The notes: generated from the sequence alone by a model not told the origin. A stretch of 64,000 nt of DNA from an uncultured Pelagibacteraceae bacterium (GCA_902573235.1 CACGIZ010000002.1:62001-126000); one strand, 5' to 3'. Positions 37,526-46,629 are shown, numbered from the stretch's first letter. Made by a program: numbers and translations.

Positions 37526-38450
37526 TTTTATCTAAAAGATACTCGAGTAATATATGTGGAAATGTTAAAGACGCCAAACCTATAAATATGACTTTAATAA
37601 TTGAGTCGTTAAATTCATATTTAAAATTGAGTAAATAAATACCAATTAAACAAATAACAGCAGTTAATACAGTAAGTGGCATAGCCTTTTTAATAAAAAT
37701 CAACAAACCATTTTTCATATTATTGTTATCTAATTCATAAATTAATGTCATGCTATGTCTTACAGAATGTAAAAAGCAAAAATAAGCAGTAAATGCAATC
37801 AAAGGAGATAGATAGTAATTTAAAATTAATATTGAAAAATAATCAAAAAAAATAGAAAAATTTTTTAAATTAAATTTTTTAATAAACAAAATAATACTCG
37901 AAATAGAGCTTAAGATTACCCCAAAATCTATTAATCTATTATTCTCAATAAAACTTAAACTTGAATAAAAATTTTCATTATCAATTAATAATAATTTAAA
38001 TATTTCAATGGTTTCTTCAAAATGAAAATACAATGGTGCCAAAATAACAAGAGACCCTTTTAGGAAATACAATATACCCATAAAGTTTGAATCATAATTA
38101 TGTAAAAATTGTGTATCCTCTTTACCAAAATGATACGAGGCAACTAATAGAAATATTATTAACAAGATAGATGGTGCTAAAACCCAAAGTGTTATAACAA
38201 TTACAGCTATTAAGATGTATGAAATATAAAATAAAGTCATATTTTCAATTTTAAAAATCTTTATAAGTTTCCCACCTTTGACATGATCCAAAGATCCATG
38301 TGATACACCAATGATTAAAATCAAAAATAAACAAAATAATGGTGATAATATAAAGTTGTTTAATTTAAATAGTATTAAAGAAAAAATGTTACAGAATAAA
38401 AAAAAAATAAAAGAATGATTAAGATTTACTTTTTTTAGGTTCATATTCAT
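37506..38450 (-). CDS. blh: Brp/Blh-type beta-carotene 15,15'-dioxygenase
   Basis: A 314-residue integral membrane protein, with about eight helices, that cleaves beta-carotene into two retinals. The presumed iron-binding histidines lie in GVSHGSLDHVKGG, SYHFGKEDTQF and CFLHSVRHSMTLI, the conserved Brp/Blh pattern. Retinal is the chromophore of proteorhodopsin. It follows crtY after six bases and overlaps ispH by 20. The start could be Met1 or Met3 (MNMNLKK); the choice does not change the domain. No rhodopsin gene lies in this window. Confidence 0.92.
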   Translation of the reverse strand: MNMNLKKVNLNHSFIFFLFCNIFSLILFKLNNFILSPLFCLFLILIIGVSHGSLDHVKGGKLIKIFKIENMTLFYISYILIAVIVITLWVLAPSILLIIFLLVASYHFGKEDTQFLHNYDSNFMGILYFLKGSLVILAPLYFHFEETIEIFKLLLIDNENFYSSLSFIENNRLIDFGVILSSISSIILFIKKFNLKNFSIFFDYFSILILNYYLSPLIAFTAYFCFLHSVRHSMTLIYELDNNNMKNGLLIFIKKAMPLTVLTAVICLIGIYLLNFKYEFNDSIIKVIFIGLASLTFPHILLEYLLDKNEKQRT

Positions 38451-38456
38451 TCGGGT

Positions 38457-39524
38457 TTAATAAAATAAAGCTTTAATAAAAATCCATTTTGGCATTTTTA
38501 AAATTATAGTCAAATCTTCAAGAAAATTACTCTTATTGGACAAAAATTTGATAATTGTTTTAGGTGAGTTTTGAAACATTTTAAAAAAAATTTCTGACAT
38601 TTTCTTTGGGTGTTTTTCAAGAACACGTAAAAATATTTCATCCAAAAATTGATATTTTTTATTTATTTCAAATTTTTTAGTATTATGAATACTTTCAATA
38701 TTTTTTCTAATATATTTACTATGTTCTTGTATATTTAAAAAAGTATATCCAGTGCTTAGTCTTGTCATACCACCAGCAGTTCCAATATTTATCTTATTTT
38801 TTTCTTTTTCATACAATGGATAGAAGAGGGGAATTGCACCTTCCTCTCTGTATGTGATTTCGTAATCTTTAATTTTAAGATGCTTATCAATGTAATCTTT
38901 AATTTGTTTATCATAGTCTTTTTGAGAGTTGTCATTCATTTTTGAAAGCCAAGTAGTCTCAACTAGAGCCTTATTTTTTGAGTAGGGAAGTGTATAAAAA
39001 AAATGAACACTATCTCTTTGTTCGCAATCAAAGTCCATCAAATTAAAAATTTCATTGTCAAAATAATTCGTTTTGGTTTCAATTTCTACACCACAAAAAT
39101 GTTGCCAAAGATTAAGATGATTTTTTTTTATATTCGATACGCTATTGAAGATAAATGAATTTCTTGTATTGATCTCTTTTGTATCTTTATAGAAATAAAT
39201 ATTTTTATTCTTTTTAAGTTTATTATTTATTTTTTCATAAAATAAACCACTATCAATACTTTGGTATGGATAATCTTTACATTCTAAATGATTGGTTTTA
39301 CCTGGAATGTTGATTGAAAAATTTTGCCAATTTTTTTTAACGCAATCATCAAAATTGTGGGGCACTACTTTCCAGAAAGACCATGTTTTATCCCTTTTAT
39401 ATTCTAGTCTTGGTTCAACAATAGCCAAAGTTTTATCTTTTAATTTTTCATTGATTTCTAATTCATATGCAAGTGATAAACCGGCACAACCACCACCAAT
39501 AATAATATAATCAAATTCTTTCAT
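38457..39524 (-). CDS. crtY: Lycopene beta-cyclase (CrtY type)
   Basis: A 355-residue FAD-dependent cyclase that turns lycopene into beta-carotene. It has the N-terminal dinucleotide-binding motif YIIIGGGCAGLSLAYEL, the CrtY motif RDKTWSFWK, and the later GTAGGMTRLSTGYTF segment that matches the conserved G.aGG...p.tGY motif. It overlaps crtB by 14 bases and precedes blh, giving the order crtI-crtB-crtY-blh. The organism can therefore go from phytoene to retinal with genes in one block, given geranylgeranyl diphosphate from elsewhere. Confidence 0.93.
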   Translation of the reverse strand: MKEFDYIIIGGGCAGLSLAYELEINEKLKDKTLAIVEPRLEYKRDKTWSFWKVVPHNFDDCVKKNWQNFSINIPGKTNHLECKDYPYQSIDSGLFYEKINNKLKKNKNIYFYKDTKEINTRNSFIFNSVSNIKKNHLNLWQHFCGVEIETKTNYFDNEIFNLMDFDCEQRDSVHFFYTLPYSKNKALVETTWLSKMNDNSQKDYDKQIKDYIDKHLKIKDYEITYREEGAIPLFYPLYEKEKNKINIGTAGGMTRLSTGYTFLNIQEHSKYIRKNIESIHNTKKFEINKKYQFLDEIFLRVLEKHPKKMSEIFFKMFQNSPKTIIKFLSNKSNFLEDLTIILKMPKWIFIKALFY

Positions 39525-40362
39525 CTAAATTAATTTCTTCATTTATCAAATTATGATCGTGTTTTATTTGTTCATCTTTTTTATAAACGAATGATAGTTT
39601 AATTAAGTCAATAATTGAAAGGAAAGTCTCCAAGACCTTTTCTGCATTAGAAACATATATTTTTCCTGAATTTTGATAGTCACTTAAGTTTTTTTTATTA
39701 AGAATTTTATGTCCTATTTTTCTATAGACTCTTCTTGCAACTAAAATTGAAAAACGAAAACTTATTGGTATATCCTTAATTGAATAAAAAGAATTTTCAT
39801 AGAAAGTTTCAGCCAAATTAACAGTTGATGAAATTTCTTCGAAATTTTTGTCTATGTAAGAACGATTATTTTTAAAATCCTCTATCACATCTCTTGATAT
39901 ATTTGTAAGTTGCATAGCTATTCCAAGATCGATAGCTGATTTTAGTGAACTTTTTTTGCTTACTCTTAAAATTTTTGCCATCATTAACCCAACTGTTCCA
40001 GCCACTCTGTATGAATAAATTAGCAAATCTTTTCTTGAATTTAATTTAACACTTTCTTTTATGTCTGATTTAATCCCAATCAATAAATCGTGAACAATCT
40101 TTGAAGATATATTGAATTCCTCAATGAGATCCCACATATTTTTGATAATAGGATTATCAAAGTTTTTTTGATTAAAATCTTTCTCAAATTGATTAAATTT
40201 TTTTTCTTTATTTTCAATCTTCTCTTCATCATCAGCTAAGTTGTCTGCAACTCTGCAAAAATCGTATAAAGCTGAGCATTTATTAAGTGTTTTTTTTGGT
40301 AAAAAAAAACCAGCCCAACTAAATGATTTAGCATAAACAGACAAGTAACTATTGTTAGACAT
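39511..40362 (-). CDS. crtB: Phytoene synthase
   Basis: A 283-residue head-to-head prenyl synthase that condenses two geranylgeranyl diphosphates. The first aspartate-rich motif is CRVADNLADDEEK; the second is TNISRDVIEDFKNNRSY. Both bind magnesium-diphosphate and are the family's signature. It begins MSNNSYLSVYAKSFSWAGFFLP, as usual for CrtB. It shares one base with crtI upstream. No GGPP synthase (crtE) gene is in the window. Confidence 0.94.
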   Translation of the reverse strand: MSNNSYLSVYAKSFSWAGFFLPKKTLNKCSALYDFCRVADNLADDEEKIENKEKKFNQFEKDFNQKNFDNPIIKNMWDLIEEFNISSKIVHDLLIGIKSDIKESVKLNSRKDLLIYSYRVAGTVGLMMAKILRVSKKSSLKSAIDLGIAMQLTNISRDVIEDFKNNRSYIDKNFEEISSTVNLAETFYENSFYSIKDIPISFRFSILVARRVYRKIGHKILNKKNLSDYQNSGKIYVSNAEKVLETFLSIIDLIKLSFVYKKDEQIKHDHNLINEEINLDERI

Positions 40363-41822
40363 TATAAGATTTTATCTAAAACTTTTGCTGATGAAAGAAC
40401 GCCGGGGACACCAGCGCCTGGGTGAGTACCTGCACCTACAAAATAAAGCCCTTTATAAATCTCAGATTTGTTATGGAATCTAAAATAAGCTGATTGAGAA
40501 AATTTTGGTTGAACTGAAAAACCCGAACCATACTTGGTGTTTAAATCTTTTTCAAAGTAATCCGGGGTTAAATAAAAGTCCTCAACAATATTTTCTTTAA
40601 GATTAGGCATTAAATCATTTTGCATTTTATTGATTACTAAATTTTTCATTTTTTCTCCCTCTACAGACCAATTAATTTTTGATTGATTATTTGGAACAGG
40701 CACAAGAACATAAAAACAATCGTTTCCTTCAGGTGCCATAGATTTATCAGTTGAAGATGGTCTGTGTAAATAATAACTAATATCATCATTTAACTTTTTA
40801 TTATTAAATATATCATCTAGATGTTCTTTGTATTTGTTGCCAAACTTAATTGTATGATGCTCTACATTTTCATATTTTACTTTAGTACCAAAGTAATAAA
40901 CAAATAATCCCATTGAATATTCCATTCGATTTTTTTTCCATTTAAAAAGAAAAGAGTTATTTGTGTTTCCATTTAACATTTTTTCATAAACAGCAGGTGG
41001 GTCTGCATTACAAATGACATAATTAGATTGTAATATAGTTTGATCGCTAAGTTGAACACCAGTTATTCTTTTTTTATCTGAAATTATTTTTGTTACTTCA
41101 TGACCTTTGATTATTTTTATTCCTTCCTCATCCATTAATCTCTCAAACCCTTTTATGATATTTCCAGTTCCTCCCATCGAATAATGTATTCCCCATTTTT
41201 TTTCTAAATATAAAATTAATCCATAAATTGATGTTGTTGTAAAAGGATTGCCCCCAACAAGTAATGGGTGCATACTTAACATTCTTCTCAATTTTTCATT
41301 TTTTACATATGATGAAACCAATGAATAAACTGACTTGTAGCTTTTTAGTTTTAAAAGAGCTGGTAATTGTTGCGCCATTACTAATGGTCTATCGAATGGC
41401 ACATCAGCTAGTTCAGTAAAACCTTTATCAAAAATTTTTTTAGTAAAATTTACTAATTTTTCGTAGCCCTCAACATCATTCTTATTTAGTTTCTCAATTT
41501 GTCTTTTCATTTCTTGCTCATCGCCTGAATAATTAAACTTAGTTTTGTCCTCAAAGATAAACTGGTACCAAACTTTAAGAGGTGTTAGCTCAATGTAATT
41601 TTTTGGGTCTTTTTTAAATAGTTCAAATAATTCATTAATAAGATATGGAGCAGTAATTACTGTTGGGCCACCATCATATATAAACCCATTCTTCTTAAAA
41701 ACACGTGCTCTCCCACCGAGGTCTGGATGTTTCTCGATTAATGTAACTTTGTGCCCTTTAGCTTTTAGCCGGAGTGCCGCTGCTATACCACCAAATCCAG
41801 ACCCAATTACAATAGAGTTCAT
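40362..41822 (-). CDS. crtI: Phytoene desaturase (CrtI type)
   Basis: A 486-residue FAD enzyme that converts phytoene to lycopene in four desaturations. The N-terminal FAD motif is VIGSGFGGIAAALRLKAKG, followed by KHPDLGGRARVF and YDGGPTVITAPYL. The C-terminal signature is YFVGAGTHPGAGVPGVLSSAK, typical of bacterial CrtI. It starts 39 bases after the atpF stop on the same strand. That gap has no hairpin terminator; a weak promoter is possible but not clear. Confidence 0.95.
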   Translation of the reverse strand: MNSIVIGSGFGGIAAALRLKAKGHKVTLIEKHPDLGGRARVFKKNGFIYDGGPTVITAPYLINELFELFKKDPKNYIELTPLKVWYQFIFEDKTKFNYSGDEQEMKRQIEKLNKNDVEGYEKLVNFTKKIFDKGFTELADVPFDRPLVMAQQLPALLKLKSYKSVYSLVSSYVKNEKLRRMLSMHPLLVGGNPFTTTSIYGLILYLEKKWGIHYSMGGTGNIIKGFERLMDEEGIKIIKGHEVTKIISDKKRITGVQLSDQTILQSNYVICNADPPAVYEKMLNGNTNNSFLFKWKKNRMEYSMGLFVYYFGTKVKYENVEHHTIKFGNKYKEHLDDIFNNKKLNDDISYYLHRPSSTDKSMAPEGNDCFYVLVPVPNNQSKINWSVEGEKMKNLVINKMQNDLMPNLKENIVEDFYLTPDYFEKDLNTKYGSGFSVQPKFSQSAYFRFHNKSEIYKGLYFVGAGTHPGAGVPGVLSSAKVLDKIL

Positions 41823-41861
41823 TATGATAATCTATAGTTTTTTTGGAAAATTGTAAGAGTA

Positions 41862-42359
41862 TTATGAATTAATTTTTTTTAACTCTTCTTTTGTTTCATC
41901 TAAATTTTTTTGAAACAATGTATCAAGTTTTGATTTATCTACCGATGTAGTAATAATTTTTTTTACAGAGTCCATTGCTATTTTGATTGAGGCTTTTTTA
42001 ATATCCTTAATAGCTGCTTCCTTCATTTGACTAATTTTATTTTCAGCTAAATTCTTTTTTAATTCTGAAGATTTATGAAATTTATCATTGAGTTCGATTA
42101 TCATTATATCACTATCTTTTTTTGCTTGTTCAAGTATCTCGTTACTTACCGATTGAGCAGTATCTAATTTGCTTTGAGCATTATCTAATAACTTCTTTGC
42201 TTCAGTTCTAAGTTTTTCACTTTCATCAATTTCATTTTTGATGTCTGAAATTAGCTTGTTTAGGGTTTCGTTAACTTTTTGAGGAACTTTTAAGTATATA
42301 AGTGCTCCAAAAAAAATAAAAAATGAAACTGCTACCCAGAAAGTTGAATCAATTTCCAT
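41862..42359 (-). CDS. atpF: ATP synthase Fo subunit b
   Basis: I prefer the ATG at 42359 (MEIDSTFWVAVSFFIFFGALIY) over one 11 codons upstream, because subunit b begins at this membrane helix and the shorter form overlaps the b' gene by only 11 bases. That gives 165 residues. One N-terminal helix is followed by a long charged coiled coil that forms the peripheral stalk with b'. It is the last gene of the Fo group atpI-atpB-atpE-atpF'-atpF. The F1 genes are not in this window. Confidence 0.9.
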   Translation of the reverse strand: MEIDSTFWVAVSFFIFFGALIYLKVPQKVNETLNKLISDIKNEIDESEKLRTEAKKLLDNAQSKLDTAQSVSNEILEQAKKDSDIMIIELNDKFHKSSELKKNLAENKISQMKEAAIKDIKKASIKIAMDSVKKIITTSVDKSKLDTLFQKNLDETKEELKKINS

Positions 42360-42942
42360 AGTATTTATCTCCACCCTTTTTTGATAAATCATCTACAATA
42401 GCAGAGATACTACTATTGTTGACATCAGCTCCAATTAATTTTTTTAATATTTCAGAGGAAGCTTCAATCGCAATTTTATTGATTTTTTCTGGAGCATTCT
42501 TTTTTAGCAAGTCTATTTCTTTTTCTGCTTTTTTTATTTCTTCATCTATTTGTTGATCTAAGGTTTTCCTTTTAGAATTTATATTTTTTAAAGCTTTTTC
42601 TCTAGCATCTTTAAAAATATTTTTTGCTTCTATTTTACTCTTTGCCACTATTTCTTCATATTCTTTAAGTTTCGTTTCGCTACTTTGCCTTTGTTTTTCT
42701 GCAGCTTCAATATTTTCTTGTATTTGAGATTTTCTTAATTCTAAATTGGCACTTATCTTAGGTAAAATTAATTTTGATAAGACAATATACAAAATACCAA
42801 AAGTAAGTGAGAGCCAGAAAATTTGTGAAATCCAAAATTCAGGATTTAATTGAGGCATACCTCCGCTTTCAGCTGAAAAAACTTCTTTTAGAAAAAAGAA
42901 ATTGAAAAATATTGACTGAAAAAATATTTTTTTAATCATCAA
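42349..42942 (-). CDS. atpG: ATP synthase Fo subunit b'
   Basis: A 197-residue b' subunit. A short hydrophobic leader (about residues 3-22) precedes SGGMPQLNPEFWISQIFWL, the usual start of the b' membrane helix, and then a long coiled coil with PKISANLELRKSQIQ and many Lys/Glu repeats. Separate b and b' genes are typical of photosynthetic bacteria and alphaproteobacteria. The symbol follows the usage for b' in such genomes and should not be confused with the gamma subunit. It starts one base after the subunit c stop. Confidence 0.9.
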   Translation of the reverse strand: MMIKKIFFQSIFFNFFFLKEVFSAESGGMPQLNPEFWISQIFWLSLTFGILYIVLSKLILPKISANLELRKSQIQENIEAAEKQRQSSETKLKEYEEIVAKSKIEAKNIFKDAREKALKNINSKRKTLDQQIDEEIKKAEKEIDLLKKNAPEKINKIAIEASSEILKKLIGADVNNSSISAIVDDLSKKGGDKYYGN

Positions 42943-42943
42943 A

Positions 42944-43171
42944 TTAAAACGCGAAAAGAATGATTAACGCCACAACCAATCCAAACAATCCTGTAGCTTC
43001 CGCAAGTGCAAAACCTAAAAGCAAATTAGGAAATTGTTTTTGTGCTGCAGATGGATTTCTCATTGCTCCAGACAAATAATTTCCAAAAATTATACCAATA
43101 CCAACACCGGCACCAGCTAAAGCAATTGCTGCCAAACCTGCTCCGATCATTTTTGCTGCTTCTAATTCCAT
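42944..43171 (-). CDS. atpE: ATP synthase Fo subunit c
   Basis: A 75-residue two-helix hairpin protein. The glycine-rich first helix is GAGLAAIALAGAGVGIGIIF, the loop has the conserved RNPSAAQKQ, and the second helix carries the ion-binding carboxylate in FALAEATGLFGLV. The residues around that glutamate fit a proton-binding ring, not a sodium one. A perfect AAGGAGG site precedes the start. That fits the need for many copies of c per complex. Confidence 0.97.
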   Translation of the reverse strand: MELEAAKMIGAGLAAIALAGAGVGIGIIFGNYLSGAMRNPSAAQKQFPNLLLGFALAEATGLFGLVVALIILFAF

Positions 43172-43176
43172 TATAT

Positions 43177-43183
43177 CCTCCTT
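43177..43183 (-). promoter_or_regulatory. Strong Shine-Dalgarno site of atpE
   Basis: AAGGAGG on the minus strand, five bases before the atpE ATG. It fills the 19-base gap after atpB. This is the best ribosome-binding site seen in the window and probably raises translation of the multicopy c subunit above its operon neighbours. Confidence 0.8.
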
Positions 43184-43190
43184 ATGTTAA

Positions 43191-43925
43191 TTAATGGTGT
43201 AAGTTTAATGCATCATTCAAATAGATGCAGGTTAAGATTGCAAAAACATATGCTTGAAGAAAAGCAACTAAGATCTCCAAACCAGTTAAGGCAACCGAAA
43301 AACTCAGTGGAAGCCATCCACCGACTATTCCAAGACTTATTACAAAGCCTCCGAAAACTTTCATCATAGTATGACCAGCCATCATGTTAGCAAAAAGCCT
43401 AACAGATAAACTTATTGGTCTACTTAAATATGATATAATTTCAATAATTACTATAAGTGGTAGAAGTACGACTGGTACTCCACTAGGTACAAATAGTTTC
43501 AAATAACCAAATCCGTGCTTAATAAACCCAATTATTGTTACTCCAATAAAAATAAATGCAGCAAGTACAAAAGTTACGATAATATGACTAGTAACTGTAA
43601 ATGTATATGGAATCATACCAAACATATTGCAAAAAAGAACAAACATAAATAATGAAAAAATGAAAGCGAAATAAGGTTTAGCTTTTGAGCCTGCTGTATC
43701 ACTTATCATTTTGGAAACAAAGGTATAACTTAATTCTGCTAGAAGCTGAATCTTATTAGGCAATAAAGAATTTTTTTTAGATCCTAAATTAAAAATTATC
43801 AAAATTGCCAACGAACTTATAACCATAAACAAACTTGCATTTGTAAATGAAATATCGAAAGATCCTATCTTGATTTCTGGACCAATTCTGTAAACTTCGA
43901 ATTGGGTCATTGGATTAGCTGCCAT
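43191..43925 (-). CDS. atpB: ATP synthase Fo subunit a
   Basis: A 244-residue membrane protein with about six helices that forms the proton half-channels. The essential arginine is in SRPISLSVRLFANMMAGH, and the C-terminal helix has AFLQAYVFAILTCIYLNDAL, the standard ending. It begins ANPMTQFEVYRIGP, a common alphaproteobacterial start. It lies eight bases after atpI and 19 bases before atpE. Confidence 0.97.
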   Translation of the reverse strand: MAANPMTQFEVYRIGPEIKIGSFDISFTNASLFMVISSLAILIIFNLGSKKNSLLPNKIQLLAELSYTFVSKMISDTAGSKAKPYFAFIFSLFMFVLFCNMFGMIPYTFTVTSHIIVTFVLAAFIFIGVTIIGFIKHGFGYLKLFVPSGVPVVLLPLIVIIEIISYLSRPISLSVRLFANMMAGHTMMKVFGGFVISLGIVGGWLPLSFSVALTGLEILVAFLQAYVFAILTCIYLNDALNLHH

Positions 43926-43933
43926 AAAAAATC

Positions 43934-44209
43934 TTATTTTTGCATTTTTTTTGCAGATTTAATTACATTGGTTATTCCAGCAATTACGCCTACAAAAAAA
44001 AATATTAAAATTAACCATGGTTTAGTACCAAAGGTCTTGTCTAAAATAAACCCAATAATTGTCCCTACAGCTACAGCTGACACAAGTTCTGTACTTAGCT
44101 TAAAAGCGGTGCCAATTGGCGATGGATCATGTTTTTTTGTGTCAGGATTTCTTTTTAAAGCTTTTTTTTTTGCAATTTCTAAGCGAGTTTTAAATGTGTC
44201 TTTTGGCAT
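43934..44209 (-). CDS. atpI: ATP synthase assembly protein AtpI/AtpZ-like
   Basis: A 91-residue protein with two hydrophobic helices (about residues 35-55 and 62-82) separated by a short basic turn, and a lysine-rich N-terminus. Family features are GTAFKLSTELVSAVAVGTIIGFILDKTFGTKPWLILIFF, where the GW/GxxxGxxLD..f.t.P pattern is seen. It may help assemble the c-ring or take up magnesium. It heads the Fo genes and follows smc after 15 bases. So smc and atp genes are probably on one transcript. Confidence 0.85.
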   Translation of the reverse strand: MPKDTFKTRLEIAKKKALKRNPDTKKHDPSPIGTAFKLSTELVSAVAVGTIIGFILDKTFGTKPWLILIFFFVGVIAGITNVIKSAKKMQK

Positions 44210-44224
44210 TCCTGATCAGTTCTA

Positions 44225-46621
44225 TTAGGCAACCATACTTTCTGCTTTTTGTAAATCTACAGCAACTAACTGACTAATTCCTTTTTCGGGCATGGTAACA
44301 CCATAAAGTCTATTCATTTTAGACATGGTTAAAGCATGGTGAGTAACAATTATAAATTTTGTATTGGTAATTTTTGTGAGTTCATCTAGCAAGTTACAAA
44401 ATCTAGTAACATTAGCATCATCTAATGGAGCATCTACTTCATCAAGAACACATATAGGTGATGGGTTAGTTAAAAAAACCGCAAAGATTAGAGATAGCGC
44501 CGTTAAAGCTTGCTCTCCACCAGATAACAAAGTAATTGATTGAAGTCTTTTACCAGGAGGACTAACTAACATTTCCAAGCCTGCTTCTAGGGGATCATCA
44601 GAATCTACCAATTCTAATTTTGCGTTACCACCGTTGAATAATTTTGTGTAAACTTCATTAAATTTTCTATTAACTTTTTCAAAAGCATCAATTAATCTCT
44701 CTCTCCCTTTTTGGTTTAATTCATTGATACTATCTTTTAACTTTATTATTGCTGTAACTAAATCTGTTCTGTCTTGCTCCATTTTTCTTATTTCTGTTTC
44801 ATATTTATTTGTTTCTTCATCAGCTTTTAAATTTACAGATCCTAATTTTTCTCTTTCTTGTTTTTTTTTATCGAGTAAATCCTCTTGATTTACTGCATCT
44901 GGAAGTTCTTCTTTTCCAAATAAATTTGAATTTTCTAAAATATTATCCTCGTTTAAATTTAATTCTGAATTAATTCTATCTACTAAATCCATTTTCCTTT
45001 TTTTTAGTCCTTCAATCGTTGCACTCGAGCTTGCTTTTCTTTCACGTATTTGTATCGATTGTTCTTGAATGTTGTTTAATTCAGATCTAAGTGTCTCAAT
45101 TTTTTCATCAGTTTCATTTATGATTAAATCATTGTCATTTTTTTCTTTTTCAGAAATTCTCAACCCCTCAGAAATTTGACCTTTTTTTTCTGCTTGTAAT
45201 TTTGGTTGATTATCCAATTTTTCTAATTGTAGATTTAATTTCTTTTTTCTCTCAGTTAATTCAGAAACCATTTTTTCAGAGCTTGATAATAAATTTTTCC
45301 AACTTTCTATTTCATTATCTATTATATTTATTCTCTCATTCCTTTTGACAGATTCTTTTTTTATATTTTGGTTTTTACTATAGCTGTCGGCATATTCTTC
45401 GATTACAGTTTTAAAATTTTCAAGAACATCAATCGCTTGATTATTTTTTTGTGAATTGATTAATTCTTTAATTTTATCTATTTCTAAATTTAATTGATTT
45501 TTTGATTTATTTAAATCTTCATTAGATTTTTTTTCTGTTTCATAATATTTTGAGTCAACTTCAATTAGATCATTCTTTTCTTCCTTAAGTCTTTTTTCAT
45601 TAGAATTTGCGTCAATTACTATTCCTTTCTCTCTACTAATATCATCTTCTAATGTTTGAATTGAGGATTTTATATCTTTTATCTGATCTTGAATTCTTGT
45701 GTTCTCTTCATCTAAACCCTGGAGTTCTAAATTAAGTCTTTGAATTGTAGACAAATTTTCAATATTTTTTTCTCTTAATGGTGTTACTTTGTCTGTCTCG
45801 GATTTTATCAAACTTTCTATCTCAAAAATTTTATTGTTAAAACCACTTACCTCTCCTTCAGCTTCTGTATTTATTTCGTTTTCAACTCTAATTTCTTTGT
45901 CAATCTCCGTTAATTTTAAGTAATATAAACCAGCCTCAATTTTTTTTATATCATCAGAAATATTTTTATATTTGGTAGCTTCTTCAGCCTGTTTTTGTAA
46001 ATTAGCCAATTGTTTTTCCTGTTGTCTTCTTAGTTCGTCTGCTCTTTTAAGATTATTTTCTGCAGCATTTAATCTTAATTCAGCCTCATGTCTTCTTACG
46101 TGTAGACCAGAAATTCCAGCTGCTTCCTCTAAAATTGCTCTTCTATCAGTTGGTTTCGCTGTAACTAATGCTCCGATACGACCTTGGCTAATCATTGAAG
46201 GAGAGTGAGCTCCTGTAGATAAATCAGCAAAAAACATTTGGGCATCTCTAGCTCTAACTTCTTTGTCATTCATGTAAAATTTTGAACCTTTATCCTTCTC
46301 AATTTTACGTCTTACATTTACCTCACTTTGTTCTCTGAATTGAATTGGACCTTCATTATTTTTATTTTCCACTGTTACAGAAACTTCAGCAATATTTTTA
46401 GATGGTTTATTCGAGGTACCAGAAAAAATAACATCCTCCATGCCAGACCCTCTCATGCTTTTAGCTGAGGTTTCTCCCATTACCCACCTAAGGGACTCAA
46501 CAATGTTTGATTTCCCACAACCATTTGGACCGACTATACCTGTTAAACCTTCCTCAATTAGGAAATTCGTTTTATCAGCAAAAGATTTAAATCCATTAAG
46601 TTGGATTTTTTTAAACTCCAT
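44225..46621 (-). CDS. smc: Chromosome segregation ATPase SMC, short form without a recognisable hinge
   Basis: A 798-residue SMC protein, against about 1,150-1,200 in most bacteria. The N-terminal head has Walker A GPNGCGKSN (residues 31-39). The C-terminal head has the signature LLSGGEQALTAL (from about 698) and Walker B ICVLDEVDAPLDD (from about 723). Between them lie about 470 residues of charged coiled coil. Bacterial SMC normally has a globular hinge of about 150 residues in the middle. Here the midpoint (about residues 390-420, NQAIDVLENFKTVIEEY) shows only helical sequence and no hinge glycines. The frame is continuous and both heads are intact, so it is not a pseudogene. It lies between a DsbA-like gene (8-base gap) and atpI (15-base gap). 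ScpA/ScpB are not in this window. Confidence 0.93.
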   Translation of the reverse strand: MEFKKIQLNGFKSFADKTNFLIEEGLTGIVGPNGCGKSNIVESLRWVMGETSAKSMRGSGMEDVIFSGTSNKPSKNIAEVSVTVENKNNEGPIQFREQSEVNVRRKIEKDKGSKFYMNDKEVRARDAQMFFADLSTGAHSPSMISQGRIGALVTAKPTDRRAILEEAAGISGLHVRRHEAELRLNAAENNLKRADELRRQQEKQLANLQKQAEEATKYKNISDDIKKIEAGLYYLKLTEIDKEIRVENEINTEAEGEVSGFNNKIFEIESLIKSETDKVTPLREKNIENLSTIQRLNLELQGLDEENTRIQDQIKDIKSSIQTLEDDISREKGIVIDANSNEKRLKEEKNDLIEVDSKYYETEKKSNEDLNKSKNQLNLEIDKIKELINSQKNNQAIDVLENFKTVIEEYADSYSKNQNIKKESVKRNERINIIDNEIESWKNLLSSSEKMVSELTERKKKLNLQLEKLDNQPKLQAEKKGQISEGLRISEKEKNDNDLIINETDEKIETLRSELNNIQEQSIQIRERKASSSATIEGLKKRKMDLVDRINSELNLNEDNILENSNLFGKEELPDAVNQEDLLDKKKQEREKLGSVNLKADEETNKYETEIRKMEQDRTDLVTAIIKLKDSINELNQKGRERLIDAFEKVNRKFNEVYTKLFNGGNAKLELVDSDDPLEAGLEMLVSPPGKRLQSITLLSGGEQALTALSLIFAVFLTNPSPICVLDEVDAPLDDANVTRFCNLLDELTKITNTKFIIVTHHALTMSKMNRLYGVTMPEKGISQLVAVDLQKAESMVA

Positions 46622-46629
46622 AAATTAAC

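Noticed and set aside
37506-41822. Expected proteorhodopsin gene next to the crt-blh cluster
   Set aside because: No seven-helix protein with a retinal-binding lysine helix is encoded in the window; the seven- to eight-helix proteins here belong to other families. crtE is also absent.
44225-46621. smc as a pseudogene created by deletion
   Set aside because: The frame is uninterrupted, both ATPase half-heads have all motifs, and the coiled coils balance around the centre, which fits a functional short form better.
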